Of a stretch of 64,000 nt of DNA, positions 56,440 to 64,000 are shown piece after piece. Position numbers and translations under genes: made by a program. Positions within the stretch are counted from its first letter, which is position 1, and the number at the start of each line of letters is the position of its first letter. The notes beneath the pieces are model-generated. The model saw only the letters and a program-made list of their open reading frames with translations. It ran no database searches and was not told the origin of the DNA. This stretch comes from Archangium gephyra. GTDB taxonomy: Bacteria; Myxococcota; Myxococcia; Myxococcales; Myxococcaceae. Location: the NCBI RefSeq assembly GCF_001027285.1, contig NZ_CP011509.1, positions 7,774,501 through 7,838,500 on the forward strand, in the 5' to 3' direction.

Positions 56440-57209
56440 GTCCTCTTGGCGCCCAGCAGCTCGCGCACCTGCTCCGCGAGCGTCGCGTTCGTCGCGATCG
56501 CGTTGCCACCGAACGAGGTCCTCGCCCCCGTCCAGTCCGTGAAGATTCCGCCCGCCTCCTCGATGATCGGCTGCAGCGCCGCCGCGTCCCACGGCGACAG
56601 CACCTCGTCGATCATCGCCTCCGCGCGTCCCGTGGCCACCAGCAGGTAGCCGTAGCAGTCACCCCACGTCCGGGCGATGGACGCCTTGGCCGTCAGTGCC
56701 CGCCACTTCGCCCCGCGCTCCGGGTGCACCTGGAAGCGCTCGTCCGTGGACAGCACCAGCGCGCGGGACAGATCCGCCTCCGCCGACACCCGCGTCCGCT
56801 TCCCGTTCCACCAGCACCCCTGCCCCGGCGCCGCCACCAGCATCTCCCCCACCGGCGGGAAGTACGCCGCGCCCGCGAGAATCTTCTCGCCCTCCGCCAC
56901 CGCCACCAGCGTGCCCCACAGCGGCACGCCCCGGATGAACGTCTTCGTCCCGTCGATGGGGTCCAGGATCCACCGGCGCTTCGCCCCGGTGCGCGTCTCG
57001 CCGAACTCCTCCCCGAGGATGCCGTCCTCCGGGAAGCGGGCTTCAATCCACTCGCGCGCCGTCCTCTCGGCGGTCCGGTCCGCCACCGTCACCGGCGTGC
57101 CGTCCCCCTTGGTGTCCACCGTGACGCCCTGGCGGAAGTAACCCAGGGCCACGTCGCCCGACTTGCGAGCCACTTCCTCCGCCGCCTGCATCAACGTCTG
57201 CGCATCCAT
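56436..57209 (-). CDS. hisN: Histidinol-phosphatase, inositol-monophosphatase type
   Basis: A 257-residue IMPase-family protein. Metal-binding motifs are [20 protein letters not shown] and, near the C-terminus, [15 protein letters not shown]. Its place inside the his operon and the absence of a phosphatase domain in HisB identify it as the histidinol-phosphate phosphatase. Immediately follows hisF with no gap. Confidence 0.93.
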   Translation of the reverse strand: MDAQTLMQAAEEVARKSGDVALGYFRQGVTVDTKGDGTPVTVADRTAERTAREWIEARFPEDGILGEEFGETRTGAKRRWILDPIDGTKTFIRGVPLWGTLVAVAEGEKILAGAAYFPPVGEMLVAAPGQGCWWNGKRTRVSAEADLSRALVLSTDERFQVHPERGAKWRALTAKASIARTWGDCYGYLLVATGRAEAMIDEVLSPWDAAALQPIIEEAGGIFTDWTGARTSFGGNAIATNATLAEQVRELLGAKRT

Positions 57210-57968
57210 TCAGAGGCTCCTGATCCCGAGGCCGCTCTTCTGGAGCAGCGCCTTGATCGCCCCGACGGTGGTGACGCCGTCGTGGAGGATTCCCGCCACC
57301 AGCGCCGCCTCCGCCTTCCCCTCCTGCAGCGCGGCCCGGACATGCTCCGCGTTGCCCGCACCACCCGAGGCGATGACGGGAACGTCCACCTGCTCGGCGA
57401 TCGTCCGCGTCAGCTCCAGGTCATACCCCGAACGGGCCCCGTCCCGGTCAATGCTCGTGAGCAGGATTTCACCCGCCCCACGCTTCACGCACTCCTGCGC
57501 CCACGTCACCGCGTCCAGGTCCGTGGCCTTCTTGCCGCCGTGGGTGTACACGCGCCACCGGCCGCCGTCCCGCTTGGCGTCGATGCTCGCCACCACGCAC
57601 TGGGCGCCGAAGCGCTCGGCGCACTCGGTGAGCACCTCGGGACGGGCCACCGCCGCCGAGTTGAGGCTCACCTTGTCCGCGCCCGCCCGCAGCGCCCGGC
57701 CCACGTCATCCACCGTGCGCACGCCGCCGCCCACCGTGAGCGGGATGAACAGCCGCTCCGCCGTGCGGTGCACCAGCTCCCACAAGGTGCCGCGCTCCTC
57801 GTTGCTCGCGGAGATGTCGAGGAACGTCACCTCGTCGGCGCCCGCCTCCTCGTAGCGCATGGCCAGCTCCACGGGGTCTCCCACGTCGCGCAGGCCCTCG
57901 AACTGGACGCCCTTCACCACGCGCCCACCCTTCACATCCAGACAGACGATCAGCCGCCGTGTGAGCAT
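57210..57968 (-). CDS. hisF: Imidazole glycerol phosphate synthase cyclase subunit
   Basis: A 252-residue TIM barrel that closes the imidazole ring with ammonia from HisH. The start RRLIVCLDVKGGRVVKGVQF has the catalytic Asp, and DRDGARSGYDLEL has the second. VIASGGAG marks the phosphate site. ATG 57968 follows the hisB stop by 1 nt. Confidence 0.97.
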   Translation of the reverse strand: MLTRRLIVCLDVKGGRVVKGVQFEGLRDVGDPVELAMRYEEAGADEVTFLDISASNEERGTLWELVHRTAERLFIPLTVGGGVRTVDDVGRALRAGADKVSLNSAAVARPEVLTECAERFGAQCVVASIDAKRDGGRWRVYTHGGKKATDLDAVTWAQECVKRGAGEILLTSIDRDGARSGYDLELTRTIAEQVDVPVIASGGAGNAEHVRAALQEGKAEAALVAGILHDGVTTVGAIKALLQKSGLGIRSL

Positions 57969-57969
57969 C

Positions 57970-58506
57970 TCACTTCACCTCCAGGGCGACCGCGCCCTTC
58001 GTGCTGAACACCACTCCCGAGTCCACCATCGCGTCGCGCAGCGCCATGCCCAGCGCCTTGAAGGCCGCCTCCGTCACGTGGTGGCTGTCCTTGCCTCGGA
58101 GGATTCGAAGGTGCAGCGTCACCCGGGCGTGCTCGCAGAACGAGCGCATGACGTGCTCGTACAGCTTGTTGCGCAGCGGCCCCCGGTAATAGAAGCGCCC
58201 GGCCACGTCGATGCAGGCCTGCACCAGCGCGTCGTCCATGGGGACGGTGCGCTCGCCGTAGCGGGCCGCCGTGGCGGGAATCACCTTCTGCACCGCCGTG
58301 CCCAGGGTGATGGCCACGTCCTCCATGAGGTGGTGCCGCAGGTCTCCCCGGGCGTGCAGCGTCAGGTCCAGGCCCGCGTAGCGCGCGAAGGTGGACAGCA
58401 TGTGATCGAAGAAGGGCAGCCCCGTGTCCACCTTGGCCACGCCCTTGCCCAGGGCGAGCTCCACGGTGACCTTCGTCTCCTTCGTCTCGCGAACGATGGT
58501 GGTCAT
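57970..58506 (-). CDS. hisB: Imidazoleglycerol-phosphate dehydratase
   Basis: A 178-residue monofunctional HisB, at the short end for the family (about 190-200). Metal and catalytic motifs include PFFDHMLSTFARY, HHLMEDVAITLGTA, FCEHARVTLHL and DSHHVTEAAFKALG. ATG 58506 overlaps the hisA stop as ATGA. Confidence 0.96.
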   Translation of the reverse strand: MTTIVRETKETKVTVELALGKGVAKVDTGLPFFDHMLSTFARYAGLDLTLHARGDLRHHLMEDVAITLGTAVQKVIPATAARYGERTVPMDDALVQACIDVAGRFYYRGPLRNKLYEHVMRSFCEHARVTLHLRILRGKDSHHVTEAAFKALGMALRDAMVDSGVVFSTKGAVALEVK

Positions 58507-59216
58507 GCGAACTCCCGTGCCACCTCGGTGGCCTCCAGCTTGCCCGTGTACAGCGCCATGCCGATGACGGCCCCGAAGGCCCCCACCCGCCCGAGCGCCC
58601 GCAGATCCTCCATCGTCGTCACGCCCCCCGAGGCGAACAACGGATGGCGGCTCGCGCGGGCCACCTCCTCCATGAGCGGCAGGTCCACGCCCTCCATCTG
58701 CCCTTCCTTGTGCACCGCCGTCACCAGCAGGCCACCTAGCGACAGGGGCTCCAACGTCGCCAACACGTCGGAGATGTCCAGGGCACTGCCCGACGTCCAG
58801 CCGCGCGTCACCACCTCGCGGCCCTTCACGTCCGCGGCCACCACCACCCGGCCCGGGAAGCGCTCGGCCACCTCGCGCAGCCACGCCGGATCCTCGATGG
58901 CCTTGGTGCCCACCACCACGTAGGAGGCACCCAACGCGAGCACCGCCTCCGCCTTGGCCATGCTCCGCACGCCGCCGCCCACCGAGAAGGTGAGTCCCGG
59001 CTCGTGGGTCAGCAGCTTCCCGATGGGGCCCTCGTTGGAGCCCTTGCCCAGCGCGGCGTCCAGGTCCACCACGTGGAAGGTCTTGAAGCCGAACGAGCGC
59101 CAGCGCTTCAGCGCGTCCATCGGATCCTTCACCCGCACCCGCTCGTCGGCGTAGGAGCCGCCCACCAGTTGCACGCAGGCGCCCTCGCGCAGGTCGATGG
59201 CAGGAATGGCGATCAC
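58503..59216 (-). CDS. hisA: ProFAR isomerase
   Basis: A 237-residue TIM barrel. It opens the ribose of ProFAR. The start IAIPAIDLREGACVQL has the catalytic Asp, and FSVGGGVRS and FASGGVTTMEDL mark the phosphate sites. GTG 59216 overlaps the hisH stop as GTGA. Confidence 0.96.
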   Translation of the reverse strand: MIAIPAIDLREGACVQLVGGSYADERVRVKDPMDALKRWRSFGFKTFHVVDLDAALGKGSNEGPIGKLLTHEPGLTFSVGGGVRSMAKAEAVLALGASYVVVGTKAIEDPAWLREVAERFPGRVVVAADVKGREVVTRGWTSGSALDISDVLATLEPLSLGGLLVTAVHKEGQMEGVDLPLMEEVARASRHPLFASGGVTTMEDLRALGRVGAFGAVIGMALYTGKLEATEVAREFA

Positions 59217-59806
59217 TTGCGCACCTCCTCGAGGAAGGCCTGCACGAAGCGCACGCCCGCCGCCGAGCTCTTCTCCGGGTGGAACTGCACGCCGAGCACG
59301 TTCCCGCGCCGCACCGCCGCGGGGAAACGGTCCTCCTCGTGCGTCGTCCAGCCCACCACCACCCGGGGCTCCTCGGCGCGGCAGACGAAGCTGTGCGCGT
59401 AGTAGACGCTGCCCAGCTTCGCGTTCTCCAGCGCGGTGTCCTCCTCCACCGAGTTCCACCCGATGTGGGGCACGCGCCGCGAGCGCAGCTTCGTCACCTG
59501 GCCGCGGAAGAAGCCCAGGCCCCAGCCTCCGCCCTCGTCGCTGGTGTCGAACATGAGCTGCATGCCCAGGCAGATGCCCAGGCACGGCAGGCCGTCCTCC
59601 AGGGCCTGCCGCATCTTGTCGCGCCCCGGCTCCAGCCGAGCCGCCGCCGCGCCGAAGGCCCCCACGCCTGGCAGCACGAGCAGGTCCGTGTCGAGCGCCC
59701 GGATCGGATCCTCCTGCACCCGCACCTCCACGCCCGGCGCCGTGGCGAGCGCCTTGGCCAGCGAGTGCAGGTTGCCCGCTCCGTAGTCGAATAGTGTCAC
59801 TCTCAC
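59213..59806 (-). CDS. hisH: Imidazole glycerol phosphate synthase glutaminase subunit
   Basis: A 197-residue class I glutamine amidotransferase feeding ammonia to HisF. LFDYGAGNLHSL opens the protein, the nucleophile is in CLGICLGMQLMF, and the His-Glu pair in GVQFHPEKSS. GTG 59806 overlaps the hisC stop as GTGA; a GTG two codons downstream is also possible. Confidence 0.96.
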   Translation of the reverse strand: MRVTLFDYGAGNLHSLAKALATAPGVEVRVQEDPIRALDTDLLVLPGVGAFGAAAARLEPGRDKMRQALEDGLPCLGICLGMQLMFDTSDEGGGWGLGFFRGQVTKLRSRRVPHIGWNSVEEDTALENAKLGSVYYAHSFVCRAEEPRVVVGWTTHEEDRFPAAVRRGNVLGVQFHPEKSSAAGVRFVQAFLEEVRK

Positions 59807-60840
59807 CGCAGCGTCTCCCGCAGCGCTCCGAGCGCCGCCTCGATCTGGTTCCACGGGGCGCAGCCGATGCGCAGCGCGTCCCCGATGCCCTTCAGTCCCT
59901 GGAATGCACGAACGTTCACGTCCCGCTGCCGCATCCGCTCGGCCACCGCGGGGGCGCCGGGCAGCGGCACCATCACGAAGTTGGCCTCGGACGGCAGCGT
60001 CTTCAGTCCCAGCGTCCCGAGCTCGCCCACCAGCCGGGCACGGATGGCCAGCGCCTCCTCGGCCCGCGCCTTCATCCACGGCACGTCCTCGGACAGCGCC
60101 GCGGCGGCGATGCGCTCGGACAGGCCCGTCACCTTGTAGGGGCCCCGGGCCTTCTCCACCTCGGCGATCAGCGTGGGGTTGCCCACCGCGTAGCCCACCC
60201 GCAGGCCCGCCAGCCCGAAGGCCTTGGACAGCGTGCGCGTGACGAGCACGTTGGGCCGCGAGCCCAGGTCCAGGTGGCTCTCCCGGGCGAACTCGGCGTA
60301 GGCCTCGTCGAGCAGGACGATGCCGGGCGCGCTGTCCATCAACCGCTCCAGCGCGGCGCGCGAGGCCACCGTGCCCGTGGGGTTGTTGGGCGAGCACACG
60401 TAGATGAGCTTCGCCCCCGTGGCGAGCAGCCCGTCCACGTCGATGTCGAAGTCCGCCTTGAGTGGCACCGCCGCGGAGCGCAGGCCGTTCACCTTCGCGA
60501 AGTAGGACATCATCACGAAGGTCGGGTCCGGGAAGGCGATGACCTCCCCGGGCTCCAGGAAGGCGCGCAGGGTGCTGTCGATGACGTCGTCCGAGCCGCA
60601 CCCGGTGGTGACGCGAGAGGCGTCCACGCCCGTGTAGCGGGCCACGGCCTGCTTGAGCTCCGGCGCATAGCCCACGGGGTAGCGGGTGACGTGGGAGGCC
60701 ACCGTCTCGCGCAGGATGCGCTCGGCGGACGGGGGCATGCCGAAGAGGTTGGTGTTGTCGCTCAGGTCCACGCCGCACTTCACCTTGGAGGGCGAGTACA
60801 GCGGGATGTCCCGGTAGGAGGCGCGCGAGGGCAGGCTCAT
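59803..60840 (-). CDS. hisC: Histidinol-phosphate aminotransferase
   Basis: A 345-residue PLP enzyme. SPNNPTGTV binds the cofactor region, and TLSKAFGLAGLRVGY holds the PLP Lys near residue 207. ATG 60840 overlaps the hisD stop as ATGA; the open frame extends further upstream as shadow. Confidence 0.95.
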   Translation of the reverse strand: MSLPSRASYRDIPLYSPSKVKCGVDLSDNTNLFGMPPSAERILRETVASHVTRYPVGYAPELKQAVARYTGVDASRVTTGCGSDDVIDSTLRAFLEPGEVIAFPDPTFVMMSYFAKVNGLRSAAVPLKADFDIDVDGLLATGAKLIYVCSPNNPTGTVASRAALERLMDSAPGIVLLDEAYAEFARESHLDLGSRPNVLVTRTLSKAFGLAGLRVGYAVGNPTLIAEVEKARGPYKVTGLSERIAAAALSEDVPWMKARAEEALAIRARLVGELGTLGLKTLPSEANFVMVPLPGAPAVAERMRQRDVNVRAFQGLKGIGDALRIGCAPWNQIEAALGALRETLR

Positions 60841-62138
60841 GACTTCCTCCAGCCGCGAGCGGCCTCGGCGTGGGCGAAGAGGCCCTCGCTGTCGGCCAGC
60901 AGGCCCACGTCCTCGGCGAGCCGGGCCGCCGCGTCGCGCGTGACGCGCTGGTAGGTGGTCCACCGGTAGAAGTCGAGCACGCTCAGCCCCGAGTACGCCC
61001 GGGCCAGGCCGGCGGTGGGCAGCACGTGGTTGGCGCCCGTCATGTAGTCGCCGTAGGCCACCGAGGCGTACTGGCCCACGAACACCGTGCCCGCGTTGCG
61101 CGCCTTGGGCAGGTCCGCCATGGGCGACGTGGTGGCGATGAGCAGGTGCTCGGGGGCGAACTCCGCCACGAAGGGCCAGGCCTCCTCCAGCGAGTCCACG
61201 CTCAGCACCGCGCCGCGCTCGCTCAGGGCCTTGGTGACGATCTCCTGGCGCTTCGCCCGGGCCGCCGCCCGCTCCACCGCCGTGGCCACCGCCTTGGCCA
61301 GCACATCCCCCACCGTCACCGTGACGCAGCAGGCATCCGGGTCGTGCTCGGCCTGGGCCAGCATCTCGCGGGCCACCGCCTCCGGGTCCGCCGAGCTGTC
61401 CGCCACCACGAGGATCTCACTCGGGCCGGCCGGTGCGTCGATGGCCACCGCGTCCACCACCTGCAGCTTGGCCGCGGCCACGTACGCATTGCCGGGACCG
61501 ACGATCCGATCCACCCGGGGCACGCTCTGGGTGCCGTAGGCCAGGGCCGCCACCGCGCCCGCCCCGCCGAGGGCGAAGACGCGATCCGCGCCGGCCAGCG
61601 CCGCCGCCGCCAGCACGCCCGCCGAGGGCTTCCCATCCGGGCCCGGGGGTGAGCAGACGATGACCTCGCCCACCCCGGCCACCTTCGCGGGCACCACGCC
61701 CATCAGCACGCTGCTCGGGTACACGGCGCGGCCACCCGGCGCGTACACGCCCACGCGCCCGAGCGGATCCGGCCGGCGTCCCACGAGGATGCCCGGCTCC
61801 GTCTCCACCTCGGTGGCCTGGGGCTTCTGCGCCGCGTGCGCCTTGGCGATGTTGCGCGCCGCGCGGGCCAGCGCGTCCTTCAGCCTGGGCTCCAGCGAGG
61901 CCAGCGCCTCCTCGCACACCGAGCGCGGCACCTCCAGGGACTGCAGCTCCGCGCGGTCGAACTCGCGCGCCATGTCGCGCAGCGCCTTGTCTCCATCCCG
62001 GCGCACGCGGGCGATGATGTCCGCGGTGCGCTGCGCGACGCGGCTGTCCGACGTGCCCGTGCGGTCCAACAGGCGGCGGCGCGCCTCGGGGGACAGCGCG
62101 GCGAGGCGCCCCCGGTACTTGAGCAGGGAGGGGTTCAC
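60837..62138 (-). CDS. hisD: Histidinol dehydrogenase
   Basis: A 433-residue zinc enzyme for the last two oxidations. Motifs include [48 protein letters not shown], the QAEHDP zinc site and [11 protein letters not shown] 62138 overlaps the hisG stop as GTGA. Confidence 0.97.
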   Translation of the reverse strand: MNPSLLKYRGRLAALSPEARRRLLDRTGTSDSRVAQRTADIIARVRRDGDKALRDMAREFDRAELQSLEVPRSVCEEALASLEPRLKDALARAARNIAKAHAAQKPQATEVETEPGILVGRRPDPLGRVGVYAPGGRAVYPSSVLMGVVPAKVAGVGEVIVCSPPGPDGKPSAGVLAAAALAGADRVFALGGAGAVAALAYGTQSVPRVDRIVGPGNAYVAAAKLQVVDAVAIDAPAGPSEILVVADSSADPEAVAREMLAQAEHDPDACCVTVTVGDVLAKAVATAVERAAARAKRQEIVTKALSERGAVLSVDSLEEAWPFVAEFAPEHLLIATTSPMADLPKARNAGTVFVGQYASVAYGDYMTGANHVLPTAGLARAYSGLSVLDFYRWTTYQRVTRDAAARLAEDVGLLADSEGLFAHAEAARGWRKS

Positions 62139-62989
62139 GGCATCAGCCTCTCGATGCGGGTGACGAGGATGCCCTCGCAGCCCAGGCCCTTCAGGGCGGC
62201 GATGGTGCGGTAGATGCTCTTGGCGGGCACCACGGCGTGCACGGCCACGAAGTCACCGCCCTGCACGTCCACCACGGTGGGGCCGTTGAGGCCCGGCAGC
62301 ACCTCGCGCACGTTGGACAGCACGCGGCGCGGCACGTTGGCCATCAGGTAGCGCTTGCCCCGGGCCGCCAGCACCGAGCTGAGCGCCTGCCGCAGCTCCT
62401 CCAGCTTCGCCGCGTCCTCGGCCGGTTGATTCTTCCGGGCGATCAGCCGCGCGCTCGACTGGACGACGGTCCCCACCTCGCGCAGGCCGTTCATCTTCAG
62501 CGTCGAGCCCGTGGACGTCAGGTCCACGATGATGTCCGCGATGCCCAGGTGCGGGGCGATCTCCGTGGCCCCCGACACCGGCACCACCGTCACCTTCTGC
62601 CCGCGCTTCTCGAAGAACTCCTGCGTCAGCCGCGTGAAGGACGACGCCACCCGCACCCCGTCCCGGACGTCCTCCAGCTTCTCGATGCCGCTCTCCTCGC
62701 GGGCGGCCACCACCAACCGGCACCGGCCGAACTCCAGGTCCATCAGCAGGTCCAGGTCCCGGCCGGACTCGCACACCAGATCCCACCCGGTGACGCCCGC
62801 GGCCGCCGCGCCATCGGCGACGAACTCGGGGATGTCCTGGGCGCGGACGAAGATGGCCTCGAACTCGCCGCCGAGCGACGCGGTGAGGGCTCTCTCTCCC
62901 CGGACCTTCACTTCCAGGCCGGCATCGTTGAACAGCTCGCGAACCTCTTCGGACAGGCGGCCTTTGTTGGGCAGGGCGATCTTCAGCAT
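62135..62989 (-). CDS. hisG: ATP phosphoribosyltransferase, long form
   Basis: A 284-residue long-form HisG, first enzyme of the pathway. The start LKIALPNKGRLSEEV, the PRPP-binding IADIIVDLTSTGSTLKMNGL, and a C-terminal ACT-like regulatory domain ending in VVPAKSIYRTIAALKGLGCE are visible. The long form is normally inhibited by histidine through the C-terminal domain, so this operon has both enzyme feedback and, apparently, attenuation by the upstream leader. Confidence 0.97.
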   Translation of the reverse strand: MLKIALPNKGRLSEEVRELFNDAGLEVKVRGERALTASLGGEFEAIFVRAQDIPEFVADGAAAAGVTGWDLVCESGRDLDLLMDLEFGRCRLVVAAREESGIEKLEDVRDGVRVASSFTRLTQEFFEKRGQKVTVVPVSGATEIAPHLGIADIIVDLTSTGSTLKMNGLREVGTVVQSSARLIARKNQPAEDAAKLEELRQALSSVLAARGKRYLMANVPRRVLSNVREVLPGLNGPTVVDVQGGDFVAVHAVVPAKSIYRTIAALKGLGCEGILVTRIERLMP

Positions 62990-63028
62990 GGTGGGTACCT
63001 GAGGGGCAGGAGGACGAGCGCGGAAACG

Positions 63029-63058
63029 AAAAAAGCCCGTCCTGGGTGGGACGGGCTT
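63029..63058 (-). terminator. Attenuator terminator before hisG
   Basis: On the minus strand AAGCCCGTCC-CACCCA-GGACGGGCTT forms a 10-bp stem followed by a T-run (six T, 63029-63034). It lies after the His-rich leader peptide (stop 63095) and 40 nt before hisG, the classical arrangement of a his attenuator. Six bases of the leader gene (CGACGGGA region, 63131-63136) can pair with CCCGTC of the 5' arm and might form a competing structure. Confidence 0.88.
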
Positions 63059-63094
63059 CCGTTCACTGCGGCGGTTGCATCGGGGGGGCGTCTG

Positions 63095-63187
63095 TTACGC
63101 GTCAACCCAAGCATGCGCACGGCGAGCGGTCCCGTCGGGGGGCCGATGATGATGCGCATGATGATGGTGGTTGGACGCGAGACGCAC
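63095..63187 (-). CDS. hisL: His-rich leader peptide of the his operon
   Basis: A 30-codon gene from GTG 63187 to TAA 63095. The peptide is MRLASNHHHHAHHHRPPDGT followed by ARRAHAWVDA. Seven of eight consecutive codons (7-14) are His, six of them CAT, although CAC would be expected in so GC-rich a genome. It is directly upstream of the terminator at 63029-63058 and of hisG. Ribosome stalling at the His codons when charged tRNA-His is low should favour read-through, as in enteric his leaders. No ribosome site is visible before the GTG and the putative -10 box is only about 10 nt upstream, so the message may be leaderless. No match to known myxobacterial leaders could be checked. Confidence 0.85.
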   Translation of the reverse strand: MRLASNHHHHAHHHRPPDGTARRAHAWVDA

Positions 63188-63196
63188 GGGTTCACT

Positions 63197-63225
63197 AAGT
63201 AACGGACAGACCCCCGTCTCGTCAA
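63197..63225 (-). promoter_or_regulatory. Candidate promoter of the his leader and operon
   Basis: TTGACG (63220-63225), a 17-nt spacer and TTACTT (63197-63202) on the minus strand. The -35 is near-consensus and the -10 weak. The start point would fall within a few bases of the GTG of the leader gene at 63187. Confidence 0.5.
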
Positions 63226-63293
63226 CCCGGCCTTCTCACAAAGCTGGAAAACCCCGCTTGCAAACCCCTCCTGGAGCGAGCACAAGCGGCGCG

Positions 63294-64000
63294 ATGCGTG
63301 ACGCCAGCGTGATCATCGTGGGGGGAGGGGTGATTGGCTGTGCCATCGCCCTGAGGCTGAGCCAGGCGGGCGCGCGGGTGACGGTGCTGGAGCGCGCCAT
63401 CGCCGGGGCCGAGGCCTCCAACGCGGCCGGTGGCATCCTCGCCCCCCAGATGGAGTCCGAGGGCCCCGGGCCCTTCCTCGAGCTGTGCCTGCGCAGCCGG
63501 GCCCTGTACCCGGACTTCGCCGCGGAGCTGCTGGCCCTCACGGGCGTCAACGTGAACTACCTGCCCAGCGGCCTGCTGCACGTGGCCTTCGACGGGGCCG
63601 GAGCCCGGCGCCTGGAGACCACCGTGGAGTGGCAGCGGGCCCTGAAGCTGCGCGCGGAGCTGCTCGGCGCGGCCGAGGTGCACGCCCTGGAGCCCCAGCT
63701 CTCCCCCCACGTGGTGGCCGCCGCCCGGTTCCCGGATGACCATCAGGTGGACAACCGGCTGCTCACGCGGGCCCTCACCATGGCCGCCGCGAAGGTGGGC
63801 GCCACCTTCCGCACCGGCTACGTGCGCGGCGTGGTGGAGGAGAAGGGCCGCGTGGTGGGGGTGGACATGGATGGGGACACCCTGCGCGCGGACGCCGTGG
63901 TCATCGCCGCCGGCTCCTGGTCCGGCCTGGTCCAGGGCCTCTCGGTGGATCCCCGCGTGGTGCGCCCGGCCCGGGGGCAGATGGTGCAGCTGCAGACCCG
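63294..64000 (+). CDS. thiO: FAD-dependent glycine oxidase-like protein, partial
   Basis: The first 235 residues of an FAD oxidoreductase that continues past the window. The N-terminus ASVIIVGGGVIGCAIALRLS is an FAD Rossmann motif and AGAEASNAAGGILAPQ fits the D-amino-acid oxidase/ThiO family; ARFPDDHQVDNRLLTRAL is also typical. ThiO makes the glycine-derived imine for thiamine thiazole. Gene name is by family resemblance; other glycine or sarcosine oxidases are possible. ATG 63294 has only a distant GGAG. Divergent from the his operon. Confidence 0.8.
   Translation, partial: MRDASVIIVGGGVIGCAIALRLSQAGARVTVLERAIAGAEASNAAGGILAPQMESEGPGPFLELCLRSRALYPDFAAELLALTGVNVNYLPSGLLHVAFDGAGARRLETTVEWQRALKLRAELLGAAEVHALEPQLSPHVVAAARFPDDHQVDNRLLTRALTMAAAKVGATFRTGYVRGVVEEKGRVVGVDMDGDTLRADAVVIAAGSWSGLVQGLSVDPRVVRPARGQMVQLQT

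Noticed and set aside
63107-63187. CAT/ATG triplet runs considered as a simple-sequence repeat
   Set aside because: The runs are the His codons of the leader gene and are interrupted by a GCG codon.
62983-63285. A 100-codon open frame (MCSLQEGF...) covering the his leader region
   Set aside because: It is in another frame from the His-rich leader, has no domain and runs through the terminator.

Overview
The window looks like chromosomal DNA of a myxobacterium, most probably in the Cystobacterineae (Archangium, Cystobacter or Melittangium-like). The DNA is uniformly very GC-rich with G/C third codon positions. It carries hallmark myxobacterial gene types: an FHA sigma-54 activator, Hanks-type kinases, a giant kinase/ATPase/histidine-kinase protein, a kelch/HYR lipoprotein and histone-H1-like Lys/Ala tails. 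Starts are often GTG or TTG and neighbouring genes often overlap by 4 bp (ATGA or GTGA). The genus-level guess is inference. No tRNA, rRNA, CRISPR array, transposase or phage gene was seen.

Layout. 1-5231 (minus): a very large RHS/SpvB-like protein that runs off the left edge, preceded by a partner with three internal repeats. 5381-10873 (plus): a palindromic operator, an FHA-GAF-sigma-54 activator, and a kinase gene overlapping it that encodes two kinase domains, a membrane segment and TPRs but is broken by a 1-nt frameshift. 10889-12021 (minus): a small lipoprotein and a soluble partner of unknown function. 12085-17072 (minus): a run of TPR protein, class III nucleotide cyclase, NamZ-like muramidase, phosphoesterase, nadD and a small unknown protein. 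17144-19555 (plus): mutS2. 19562-24859 (minus): the giant sensor kinase. 24966-30452 (minus): a probable MprF remnant, a 57-residue membrane protein, RNase R with unusual tails, a good terminator, and a Lys-rich protein with a chagasin-like domain.

30690-33527 (plus): moeA, ribA and a metallo-beta-lactamase-fold hydrolase. 33606-40909 is a lipoate/2-oxoacid dehydrogenase neighbourhood: lipB fused to a Nudix domain, a zinc-finger AAA-like protein, an E2 acyltransferase, lipA, a DUF72 gene on the other strand, and lpd. 40986-45668 (plus): three exported or membrane-anchored proteins of unknown function and a second RNB-domain ribonuclease with an altered active site. 45764-51021 (minus): three lipoprotein peptidoglycan hydrolases (M23 endopeptidase, lysozyme-like, amidase), each ending in LGFP repeats. 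51431-55402 (minus): a kelch/HYR lipoprotein. 55810-63187 (minus): a complete his operon, order hisG-D-C-H-A-B-F-N-IE, preceded by an unannotated His-rich leader peptide and an attenuator terminator. 63294-64000 (plus): the start of a ThiO/glycine-oxidase-like gene.

The main second-look items are: the his leader/attenuator, apparently leaderless; the LGFP hydrolase cassette, flanked by a 31-bp near-perfect direct repeat whose left copy is the 3' end of the RNB gene; the LipB-Nudix fusion; seven copies of a dispersed palindromic repeat, one of them translated in frame inside a gene; the frameshifted double kinase; and the histone-like tails on two neighbouring genes.
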